A DNA stretch of 7,109 nucleotides, taken from positions 1 through 7,109 of the forward strand of contig DJXC01000063.1 in NCBI GenBank assembly GCA_002449575.1. The letters are read 5' to 3'. The stretch comes from Ruminococcus sp. UBA7014 (GTDB lineage Bacteria; Bacillota; Clostridia; Oscillospirales; Ruminococcaceae). The notes beneath the pieces were generated by a model, which did not search any database, was not told the origin of the DNA, and was given only the letters and a program-made list of their open reading frames with translations. Positions 1-5,977 of the stretch are shown one piece after another (positions within the stretch are counted from its first letter, which is position 1; every line of letters starts with the position of its first letter). The translations under genes and the position numbers were made by a program.

Positions 1-63
1 ATCTGTACCGGATTCAGTCACGTCTGTATCGGTTTCAGTTGCATCTGTATCAGATTCAGTTGC
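1..63 (-). repeat. Three 21-bp units encoding Thr/Glu/Asp heptads
   Basis: Units at 43-63, 22-42 and 1-21 encode ATESDTD, ATETDTD and VTESGTD. They form an acidic, probably extended linker at the end of the visible coding region and may continue beyond the window edge. Confidence 0.75.
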
Positions 64-1782
64 ATCTGTTTCTGTGATATCTTCTTCCAGAGTTACAGTA
101 ATGATTCTCTTGACAGCAAGGTCAGCTGCACCGGAAAGAGTGCTGTAATTTGCACCAACACTAAATTCAAGTTCTTTTTCAGTATCAATGCTCTTAATCT
201 TCTTGTTTTCAGAAGCAAGCTTGTCAGCCAGCAATTCAGTAAAATAATCATAGTAATACTGGCTTTCTTCGTCAGTCAGTACATCAGCCAGATAAGCTTC
301 TGTGTAACCATTAAATGCACCGTTTGCATAGTCGGCTGTTACACTAACATCATATGCTTCTTTAGCAACACCAACTACATCATTCAGAGAAACTTCAACA
401 GCATAACCATTTGAATTGATGATACCATTTACCTGCTTCAGCACTTCAGCATAAAGCGACACGATTGTTTCATTTTTCAGAACAGCATCCAATGACTGAG
501 GAATCTTCTTTGCATACTTATTATTGTAAGAAGACAGTTTGCCGAGAACAGCATCATAAGTAGTTCCTGTGAATTCTTTGGAAACATTCTTTTCAAGGCT
601 ATTGTCAGCCTTAGTCTTCATGTTGTCGAGTTTGGTGAGATAACCATCAACAACTTTATCAATTTCAGTATCAACAAGAGAACCTGCATTATCAAGCTGC
701 TTCTGAGCATCATCGAGCTGCTTCTGAGCATCATCGAGCTGCTTCTGAGCATCATTGGCTTGCTCTCTTGCATCATCTAATTGTTTCAGAGCATTGTCTA
801 ATTTTTCCTGAGCAGCAACCAATTTCTTATTAGCATCATCAAGTTCCTTTTGAGCCTCAGTAGTATCAGTACCTGCTTCTTCAAGTTCATCAAGCTGAGC
901 CTGCTTTTCATCAACAAGTGACTTGTTTTCGTTTACCTCTTCCTGAGCGGCATCTCTTTCAGCCTGCTTTTCTTCCAGAAGAGCAATCTTTTCATTCAGC
1001 TGTTTCTGATAGTCATCCTTTTCAGCCTGTTTAGCATCTTTTTCAGCCTGATAATGAGAAAGAACGCCTTTTGCACCAGTTTTCAGTTCTGCTCTGAGAG
1101 CTTCCAGCTTTTCGACGCCATAATTATAAGCATCATCAATAGTTGCAATTTTATTACCTTCAAAAACAGCAGTTAAGGAGAAGGAAACTTCCTTGTTTGC
1201 GTTGAGATTTGCGGTATCAGCAGTCAATACTATCTGACCATTGATAGCTTCCAGAGTTTTCAGTGTCATATTTTCATTGATAACACTTTCATCTATCTGG
1301 GAGTTTGCACTCATCATCTTAGTAGTGATTTCCTGCTTCAGTTCTGCCTGCTTTTCTTCGGGGAAAACAACATCCAAAGCGATAGTCACTTCAGTACCAC
1401 TGAATTCTACAGTACCAGAAATAGCAGAAGCGATAATATCAGTATACCACTTATTCTGAAGGGGCTTGACAGCAGCTACAAGGCTTGCAATATCAAGTTC
1501 TTTCTTTGTACCATCCAGCTGGTTAATCGCTGATTCCAGCTTGCTGTTCCAGATAGATTCTTTTTCATAAACAAAAACATCATCATTTTCAGAAACAGAA
1601 ACGATAGGAGAAACAGCAGAATCCTTCACTGGAACATTAACGAAATCATCAATTGTGAAAGTTGTAGTTCCGGCAGCGGCATTTTCACCGGCAGCGAAGG
1701 AAGTGAACAGAACGGTTTGAGACAGAGCGACCGGAACTGCAATTGCAGCAGCCATTGCTCTGTTCAGAAATGACTTCTTCAT
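1..1782 (-). CDS. Secreted coiled-coil protein of unknown function, 3' end outside window
   Basis: An open frame of 594 codons runs from ATG at 1782 to the left edge without a stop, so the C-terminus is missing. I do not recognise a family. Residues 1-31 look like a Sec signal peptide (MKKSFLNR, then a hydrophobic stretch, cleavage probably near the Ala residues at 30-31), so the protein is exported. Residues 115-220 alternate likely beta strands and helix. Residues about 225-372 are highly charged and rich in Ala, Gln, Lys, Glu, Asp and Leu with heptad spacing, a predicted long coiled coil; 329-364 is nearly regular repeats of the type AQKQLDD. Residues 375-565 form a second mixed region. 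Residues 569-594 are a Thr/Glu/Asp/Ser linker of the kind that often precedes an anchor, dockerin or membrane segment. Its own strong promoter and an SD (GAGAGAGG, 10 bases from ATG) support the start. It could be a surface spacer, adhesin or scaffold-like protein; function is inference only. Confidence 0.88.
   Translation of the reverse strand, partial: MKKSFLNRAMAAAIAVPVALSQTVLFTSFAAGENAAAGTTTFTIDDFVNVPVKDSAVSPIVSVSENDDVFVYEKESIWNSKLESAINQLDGTKKELDIASLVAAVKPLQNKWYTDIIASAISGTVEFSGTEVTIALDVVFPEEKQAELKQEITTKMMSANSQIDESVINENMTLKTLEAINGQIVLTADTANLNANKEVSFSLTAVFEGNKIATIDDAYNYGVEKLEALRAELKTGAKGVLSHYQAEKDAKQAEKDDYQKQLNEKIALLEEKQAERDAAQEEVNENKSLVDEKQAQLDELEEAGTDTTEAQKELDDANKKLVAAQEKLDNALKQLDDAREQANDAQKQLDDAQKQLDDAQKQLDNAGSLVDTEIDKVVDGYLTKLDNMKTKADNSLEKNVSKEFTGTTYDAVLGKLSSYNNKYAKKIPQSLDAVLKNETIVSLYAEVLKQVNGIINSNGYAVEVSLNDVVGVAKEAYDVSVTADYANGAFNGYTEAYLADVLTDEESQYYYDYFTELLADKLASENKKIKSIDTEKELEFSVGANYSTLSGAADLAVKRIITVTLEEDITETDATESDTDATETDTDVTESGTD
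691..795 (-). repeat. 21-bp tandem repeats encoding coiled-coil heptads
   Basis: Three almost identical 21-bp units lie at 691-711, 712-732 and 733-753 (the second and third are identical on reading; the first differs by one base). Diverged copies follow at 754-774 and 775-795. Each unit encodes one heptad (AQKQLDD, with variants AREQAND and ALKQLDD), placing Ala and Leu at alternating 4- and 3-residue spacing, the a/d pattern of a coiled coil. The high DNA identity of the three units suggests recent expansion by slippage or unequal recombination, in frame by construction. Confidence 0.9.
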
Positions 1783-1792
1783 TGTTAGATTA

Positions 1793-1800
1793 CCTCTCTC
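1793..1800 (-). promoter_or_regulatory. Ribosome binding site of the coiled-coil gene
   Basis: The minus strand reads GAGAGAGG, ten bases before the ATG at 1782. The spacing is slightly long but acceptable, and it fixes the start codon. Confidence 0.7.
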
Positions 1801-1841
1801 TTCTTTTGATTTTTTTCACATTCTTACTGACACGACAGCAG

Positions 1842-1856
1842 AGATATCACATATCT
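1842..1856. repeat. Inverted repeat in the coiled-coil gene leader
   Basis: AGATAT and ATATCT are perfect 6-bp arms around a 3-base loop (CAC on the plus strand). It lies between promoter and start codon, so it may form a weak leader hairpin or be a protein site; no function can be assigned. Confidence 0.5.
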
Positions 1857-1873
1857 ATACTGACATGTTTGTG

Positions 1874-1917
1874 AAACGTTTATGTGCTTGCACGAAAGAC
1901 AATACAAAAACGTTTTT
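1874..1917. promoter_or_regulatory. Two AACGTT-centred palindromes downstream of the promoter
   Basis: A perfect 12-bp palindrome AAAAACGTTTTT (1906-1917) lies just downstream of the predicted transcription start (near 1920), and a perfect 8-bp palindrome AAACGTTT lies at 1874-1881. They share the core AAACGTTT, and their centres are 34 bp apart. Their place directly after the start point would suit a repressor that blocks initiation or early elongation. The regulator is unknown; they do not align well to a CcpA cre site. Confidence 0.4.
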
Positions 1918-1926
1918 ATACTACAT

Positions 1927-1955
1927 ATTTTAGCACATTATTTCGTGATTGTCAA
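1927..1955 (-). promoter_or_regulatory. Sigma-A type promoter of the coiled-coil gene
   Basis: The minus strand shows TTGACA (1950-1955, perfect -35), a 17-bp spacer and TAAAAT (1927-1932, one mismatch to TATAAT), preceded by TGC, which adds an extended -10 TGn element. This is the strongest promoter in the window. It predicts transcription start near 1920 and a leader of about 138 bases, implying high expression unless repressed. Confidence 0.88.
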
Positions 1956-2090
1956 TCCCCTGAAATCATTTTCTTTTAAAATATTGTCGGAACAATTTTT
2001 GTTTTTTTAGGAAAACTGCACAAATATGCTGTATTTTATGACTGTTTCACGCCATTTTTTCCAATTTTGGAAGATTTTTACACATATACA

Positions 2091-2123
2091 GAAGGCAGAC
2101 AAAAGCACTTTTTGCCTGCCTTC
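2091..2123 (-). terminator. Gene-end hairpin of the xylanase gene, no U-tract
   Basis: GAAGGCAG (2091-2098) pairs with CTGCCTTC (2116-2123). After one mismatch the stem continues with C-G and four A-T pairs to a small loop near 2106-2108. The hairpin lies 12 bases after the xylanase stop codon, where a terminator is expected. The minus strand after the stem reads TGTATATGTG, without a run of T, so it may terminate weakly, work with Rho, or protect the 3' end. Confidence 0.55.
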
Positions 2124-2135
2124 CGGGAATTAAAA

Positions 2136-4229
2136 TTAATAAATATTGTTGTAAACTGTACCATTGTACATGGTTTTTCCGTTTGCCTTGAACATTTCGG
2201 AAACAGTAACAATCTGCCAACCCTGCGATTTCATATAAGGTGCAAGATATTCCATTGCCTGTGTAGTTGTTTCATAATTTTCATGTGCAAGAACAATCTG
2301 ACCATTCAGAGAACCGTCAGCCATACCGGAAGTAATGGTATTGATAATCTGGTCTTTTGTTGCTTTTTCCCAGTCCATGGAATAGACACTGCAATTAACC
2401 AGCGGAACACCGGCAACTTGCTTAAATGTATCGTTGACTGACAAGAACGGAGGACGAATAAGAAATTCTTCCTGTCCGGTGATAGCAGTGAGTGCATTGG
2501 CACATTTCTGAATTTCTTCTTTCATCTGGTCAGCGGAAAGAGTTGTCATATCCGGATGCGACCATGTATGATTTGCGATTTCAAAGCCAAGTTCCTGCGC
2601 ACGCTTGATTTCGGCTTCATTTCCGGCAATGCGTTCGCCCCAGTAGAAGAAAGTAGCATGGAAGCCATTTTCAGAAAGAGCATTTTGAATTCTGGCAGGG
2701 TAGTTACTGCCTGCAATCGGACCATCATCAAAAGCAATGGCAACCATTGGCTTGGAAGTGTCAATCCATGAGATATCAGCAGTATTATACCACTGTCCTT
2801 CTACACGCTGTTCCGCAGGTTCGGTTACAGATTCATTTTTTTTTTCAGGATTCAGCAGTTGTTGTTTGAGCAGAATCATATCATAAATATTTACTTTGCC
2901 GTCACTGTTAAGGTCAGCATTTGTGAAAGAATTTTCCGGAATAGACAGAATACCGAGCAGATATTTCTGAATTGCAATCAAATCAGCAACAGTAACAGAG
3001 CCGTCAAGTGTCACATCTCCAAGTTTTGCACTGAGAGTACCGGAAGCATCAACTTTTGTGCCTTTTGTAGCAATTACAGCATCATCTATACAGAAATCTG
3101 TAGTACTGTCAGCAGTTTCTACATACAAAAGCAAATTTTTTGCGCCTTCTGGAATCTGGAAAGAAGTGTTGGCAAGCTGTATCCATTCGCCGTTTATGCC
3201 GTCTGTAGAAGCGATAGTATCATAATGTTTTTTACCGTCTGCACCGTCATACTCAAGTGTCAGCCGGAATTCTTCCGTGGCAGTTTTATCCTGCTTTGCC
3301 ATTACGCTGAAACTGTAAGCATTTCCGGGAACAAACGTTGCTGTTGGCAGACTGACAGAAGCACCATGCCAGTTATCTGTTCTGCCGGTTACATACAAGA
3401 TACCGTCAGAAGCGGAAATTTTAGCATCACCTCTGGAAGACCAGTTATCTGTACTACTGGTAAATGTCGACTGGAGATAATAGCCGTTTTCATCTGGCTG
3501 TGCTTCCGTTGCCGGTTCAGGGTCAGGAATATCACCGCCGATTGTCATTTCATTTTTCAGCACAGTTGCCGAACCGGCACTCTGATAGCCTTCAATATTC
3601 AGAGCTGCTTCGTAAAGTTTTCCGGCAGGCAGTCCCATTTCTTCCCATGCAGCAAAATGAGAAGCAACATTAATAGTACCACTTGTCCGTTTATCCTTGC
3701 GGACACTCCAGTACTGGTCAAAAGTAGCATTGCCGACAATAGAGGGTTTATCCACACGCACGGTTTTATAAATATCATAAACAGCTCCGTCAATGGTAGC
3801 CTCTCCGAGATAACCTTCGTTTCCGGGTGGTCTCCAGCTACCCCATGAATCTACAATATAGTATTCCACAAGAGGTTCTTTTGTCCAGCCGTATACACAA
3901 AGATAAGAATTTCCGTCCGGATGATAATCTACTTCATAGTCAAACCGTACATTTCCGATTTCCTTGTAATTTTGTGTGCAGTCGAATTTCTTTCCGGTAC
4001 GGAACAAACAGTTATTGATATTGTTCCATTCACATTTGAATGTACCATTGCCTGTGAGTTCCATTTTTGTATTGCCGCTGTCTTTCCACAGTTCGTAATT
4101 GTAACCGTCCTCAATACCTGTATCAGAGTCATAGAGAACAATTGCCGCACTGGCTGTGTAAGCAGGAATCATAGAAGCAACCAGACTAACCGCTGCAATT
4201 CCCGTGAGAAGATGACGTATTTTTTTCAC
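2136..4229 (-). CDS. xynB: Cellulosomal bifunctional xylanase/acetylxylan esterase (GH11-CBM22-dockerin-CE4)
   Basis: This 697-residue secreted enzyme should cut the xylan backbone and remove its acetyl groups. Residues 1-28 are a signal peptide (cleavage after TASA). GH11 spans about 30-233: nucleophile E122 in PLVEYYIVD, thumb motif PSIVGNATFDQYWSVR (162-177), acid/base E213 in NIEGYQSAGSA. N73 sits where an Asn predicts a near-neutral pH optimum. CBM22 spans about 250-388, with likely ligand residues R266, W287, Y369 and E371. A type I dockerin (403-460) has calcium loops starting at D405 and D439, for attachment to a scaffoldin cohesin. The CE4 domain (about 493-680) has catalytic D501 and metal ligands D502, H554, H558, then RPPF (592-595), D619-W620 and H649. 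The start is GTG at 4229, chosen from the SD AAGGGGG seven bases upstream and the signal peptide. Gene name by recalled architecture of R. flavefaciens XynB, not by search. Own promoter; nothing missing. Confidence 0.95.
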   Translation of the reverse strand: MKKIRHLLTGIAAVSLVASMIPAYTASAAIVLYDSDTGIEDGYNYELWKDSGNTKMELTGNGTFKCEWNNINNCLFRTGKKFDCTQNYKEIGNVRFDYEVDYHPDGNSYLCVYGWTKEPLVEYYIVDSWGSWRPPGNEGYLGEATIDGAVYDIYKTVRVDKPSIVGNATFDQYWSVRKDKRTSGTINVASHFAAWEEMGLPAGKLYEAALNIEGYQSAGSATVLKNEMTIGGDIPDPEPATEAQPDENGYYLQSTFTSSTDNWSSRGDAKISASDGILYVTGRTDNWHGASVSLPTATFVPGNAYSFSVMAKQDKTATEEFRLTLEYDGADGKKHYDTIASTDGINGEWIQLANTSFQIPEGAKNLLLYVETADSTTDFCIDDAVIATKGTKVDASGTLSAKLGDVTLDGSVTVADLIAIQKYLLGILSIPENSFTNADLNSDGKVNIYDMILLKQQLLNPEKKNESVTEPAEQRVEGQWYNTADISWIDTSKPMVAIAFDDGPIAGSNYPARIQNALSENGFHATFFYWGERIAGNEAEIKRAQELGFEIANHTWSHPDMTTLSADQMKEEIQKCANALTAITGQEEFLIRPPFLSVNDTFKQVAGVPLVNCSVYSMDWEKATKDQIINTITSGMADGSLNGQIVLAHENYETTTQAMEYLAPYMKSQGWQIVTVSEMFKANGKTMYNGTVYNNIY
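2836..2845 (-). repeat. A10 homopolymer in the dockerin-CE4 linker
   Basis: Ten consecutive T on the plus strand read as A10 in the xylanase gene, coding for E462-K463-K464-N465. An added A gives TGA directly after the run. A lost A gives a TAA three codons later (ATG, AAT, CTG, TAA). Either slip would end the protein just after the dockerin. Confidence 0.9.
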
Positions 4230-4236
4230 ACTTCTG

Positions 4237-4243
4237 CCCCCTT
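4237..4243 (-). promoter_or_regulatory. Ribosome binding site deciding the GTG start of the xylanase gene
   Basis: The minus strand reads AAGGGGG, then seven bases (CAGAAGT), then GTG at 4229. No ATG lies at a suitable distance in frame, and the signal peptide begins right at this codon. Confidence 0.85.
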
Positions 4244-4301
4244 AAATAAAAATTTTGATAAATTAGTGAATAAAATTTAAACAAAATATAAATTTTTTAT
4301 T

Positions 4302-4331
4302 ATTATACTCTAGTTTTATAGAAAAAATCAA
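4302..4331 (-). promoter_or_regulatory. Promoter of the xylanase gene
   Basis: The minus strand has TTGATT (4326-4331, four of six matches to TTGACA), an 18-bp spacer and a perfect TATAAT (4302-4307). Transcription would start near 4295, giving a very A+T-rich leader of about 66 bases. The sub-optimal -35 box is compatible with activation from the direct repeats just upstream. Confidence 0.75.
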
Positions 4332-4334
4332 CTC

Positions 4335-4364
4335 ATAAAATGCAGATTTAGTGGATAAAATGCA
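4335..4364. repeat. Direct repeat pair upstream of the xylanase promoter
   Basis: The 10-mer ATAAAATGCA occurs at 4335-4344 and 4355-4364 (TGCATTTTAT on the coding strand), 20 bp apart, about two helical turns. The nearer copy ends three bases from the -35 box. This is the usual place for an activator site; no known regulator motif is recognised. Confidence 0.5.
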
Positions 4365-4390
4365 TATTATAACATTTTTTACCATACAGC

Positions 4391-4424
4391 TCAGGGCTGA
4401 TGCACAAATATGCATCAGCCCTGA
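4391..4424 (-). terminator. Strong hairpin after htrA, no U-tract
   Basis: TCAGGGCTGATGCA (4391-4404) and TGCATCAGCCCTGA (4411-4424) form a perfect 14-bp stem with a six-base loop (CAAATA). Outer bases TACAG and CTGTA could extend pairing after small bulges. It starts about 48 bases after the htrA stop codon, so it is probably the htrA transcript end. Neither strand has a T-run after the stem; the minus strand continues GCTGTATGGTAAAAAATG. Rho-assisted termination or 3'-end protection are alternatives. Confidence 0.6.
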
Positions 4425-4472
4425 ACCTCTGTAAGGAGAATATATTTATTTAAGGAGAAGTCTGATTTCATC

Positions 4473-5903
4473 TTAGTTTTCCTGACGAACTTCCTGTAAA
4501 GTCAGAGAAACATCCATTTTTTCACCGGCACGGAAGATAGTGATTGTGATAGTATCGCCGGCATTATACTGATTTTTGATTGTATTAAGGCTATCCATAT
4601 CTGTAATTTCAGTGCCTTCGACAGCAGTGATGACATCGCCCTGACGGATACCGGCTTCATAGGCAGCAGAACCCTCTGTTACACCATAAACATACACGCC
4701 CTGCGGCATATTATAGTGAGAAGCATCTGCTTCAGAAACAGTCACACCAGTAATACCAAACTGTGGTCTGCCAGTGACATAGCCATTATTAATCAGGTCT
4801 TCGAGAATTTCCTTAGCATCACTAATCGGGATAGAAAATCCTAAGCCTTCTACGCTTGCACTGCCATAAGTGGAAGACATTTTAGCGGAGTTAATGCCAA
4901 CCACCTGACCATAGCCATTCAGCAGAGGTCCGCCGGAGTTACCGGAATTGATAGCCGCATCGGTCTGGATAAGAGTCATATCTTTTTCATTGATGGTTAC
5001 TTCACGGTTCAGGGCGGAAACAATACCGCAGGTAACAGTATTCTGAAGTTCAAATCCGAGCGGATTGCCGATAGCAATTACCAGTTCACCAACACGGAGG
5101 TCATCACTGTTTCCAAATTCGGCAGGAGTCAGACCGGTTGCATCAATTTTAAGAACAGCAAGGTCTGTTTCGAGGTCATAGCCGACAATCTGTGCTTCGT
5201 ATTCAGTTTCGGCATCATCTGCCATCACAACACTGACACTGACAGCCTTACCGGCTTTATAATCTGATTCATTGTCATAGACACAGTGTGCATTTGTAAT
5301 GATATAGCCGTCTTCTGTCATGACAATGCCTGTGCCTGTACCAGTAATTTTTTGTTTCTGACCGTTGGTATCTCCGCTGCCATAATTATAGAAGCCAAAG
5401 CCCCAGTAACTCTGTGTAGGTGCAGTATATTCAAAAGTGGCACTGATACCGACAACAGAAGGAACAGCCTTTTCTACAATTTCCGGAATACTGAGTGCGT
5501 TTTCCGGAGCAGCCATATTAATCCAGTTTGCAGTGGAATTTACAGAAGCAGAGGAAGAAGAACTGCTGCTGGAAGATGCCTGTGAAGAAGAAATGTCGCT
5601 GTCTGTCAGGCTGCTGGCTTCATGTGTAATGCTGGCATCACTTTCAGAAGAAGTCCAGTCAGAGCTGCCCTTACCGAACATTTTATATATTTCAATAGAA
5701 GAAACGGATACAATGGCAAGTGCAGCAACACCAGCTACGAATTTCAGGAATTTTTTACCGCCGCCGTTATTTTTATGCTGATTCGAGTCAGAATTAAAAT
5801 TGACATAATTACTGTCCGGAGCATCGTAGAAGTTATTGTAATCAGATTCATGATTTTGGTACAGACCCTCATAATTATTATTTTTATTATTGTTATCAAA
5901 CAT
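4473..5903 (-). CDS. htrA: HtrA/DegP-like membrane-anchored serine protease
   Basis: The 476-residue protein is an S1C protease that should degrade or refold damaged exported proteins on the outer face of the membrane. Residues 1-50 are a hydrophilic Asn-rich cytoplasmic segment, about 52-73 a single membrane anchor preceded by two Lys, and about 80-125 a Ser-rich linker with a run of nine Ser. The protease domain follows, with catalytic H206 (TNAHC), D247 (DLETDLAVL) and S323 (GNSGGP), then one PDZ domain at about 380-472 for substrate binding. This is the layout of Gram-positive HtrA; length is in the usual range. I chose ATG at 5903 because AAAGGA lies nine bases upstream; the in-frame TTG six codons earlier overlaps that SD. 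It has its own -10 box and lies between a terminator and a hairpin, so it is probably monocistronic. No binding site of a CssR-type regulator could be recognised. Confidence 0.95.
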   Translation of the reverse strand: MFDNNNKNNNYEGLYQNHESDYNNFYDAPDSNYVNFNSDSNQHKNNGGGKKFLKFVAGVAALAIVSVSSIEIYKMFGKGSSDWTSSESDASITHEASSLTDSDISSSQASSSSSSSSSASVNSTANWINMAAPENALSIPEIVEKAVPSVVGISATFEYTAPTQSYWGFGFYNYGSGDTNGQKQKITGTGTGIVMTEDGYIITNAHCVYDNESDYKAGKAVSVSVVMADDAETEYEAQIVGYDLETDLAVLKIDATGLTPAEFGNSDDLRVGELVIAIGNPLGFELQNTVTCGIVSALNREVTINEKDMTLIQTDAAINSGNSGGPLLNGYGQVVGINSAKMSSTYGSASVEGLGFSIPISDAKEILEDLINNGYVTGRPQFGITGVTVSEADASHYNMPQGVYVYGVTEGSAAYEAGIRQGDVITAVEGTEITDMDSLNTIKNQYNAGDTITITIFRAGEKMDVSLTLQEVRQEN

Positions 5904-5912
5904 AATATTCAA

Positions 5913-5918
5913 TCCTTT
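5913..5918 (-). promoter_or_regulatory. htrA: Ribosome binding site deciding the htrA start
   Basis: AAAGGA on the minus strand lies nine bases before the ATG at 5903. A TTG at 5919-5921 in the same frame overlaps the upstream end of this site and has no SD of its own, so the longer version is rejected. Confidence 0.8.
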
Positions 5919-5971
5919 CAATTTATGATGACCAGCTTTTGGCTGATGTTTGTTTTTTGTTTACAATTATT

Positions 5972-5977
5972 ATTATA
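5972..5977 (-). promoter_or_regulatory. htrA: Probable -10 box of htrA
   Basis: A perfect TATAAT on the minus strand would give a start near 5965 and a leader of about 62 bases. At 17-18 bp upstream I see only weak -35 candidates (CATAAA or TCATAA), so an activator or another sigma factor may be involved. The 14 bases GAGTATAATAATAA around it are identical to those at the xylanase promoter. Confidence 0.5.

Larger units (their letters stand above)
1783..2135. other. 353-bp intergenic region between xylanase and coiled-coil genes
   Basis: This gap has no credible gene. From right to left it holds the gene-end hairpin of the xylanase gene (2091-2123), an A+T-rich stretch with a short inverted repeat TTCCAA-TT-TTGGAA (2059-2072), the promoter of the coiled-coil gene (1927-1955), a leader of about 138 bases with several palindromes, and the ribosome binding site (1793-1800). 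The open frame on the plus strand starting near 2067 is opposite the xylanase gene, lacks a coding signature and is not called. Confidence 0.8.

Noticed and set aside
691..795. CRISPR array reading of the 21-bp repeats
   Set aside because: The units are contiguous without spacers, in frame with a coding sequence, and encode regular coiled-coil heptads.
2018..2030. 13-mer TGCACAAATATGC shared with the hairpin at 4401-4413
   Set aside because: In a 7-kb A+T-rich window one such match is expected fairly often by chance, and only one of the copies lies in a hairpin.
2059..2072. TTCCAA-TT-TTGGAA inverted repeat as a terminator
   Set aside because: Only six A+T-rich pairs with a two-base gap, and it lies beyond a better gene-end hairpin. 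Left as a short inverted repeat without function.
2859..3848. Long plus-strand open frame of 329 codons
   Set aside because: It lies antisense to the xylanase gene across the dockerin, CBM22 and most of the GH11 domain. It is Cys- and Ile-rich without domain logic and lacks a convincing ribosome binding site.
4432..4459. Two TAAGGAGAA copies on the plus strand resembling ribosome binding sites
   Set aside because: No start codon follows at a usable distance on the plus strand, and the region is opposite the 3' end of htrA. Probably a chance A+G-rich repeat.
5904..5921. Longer htrA start at TTG 5921
   Set aside because: The codon overlaps the SD AAAGGA that serves the ATG at 5903, and no other SD supports it.
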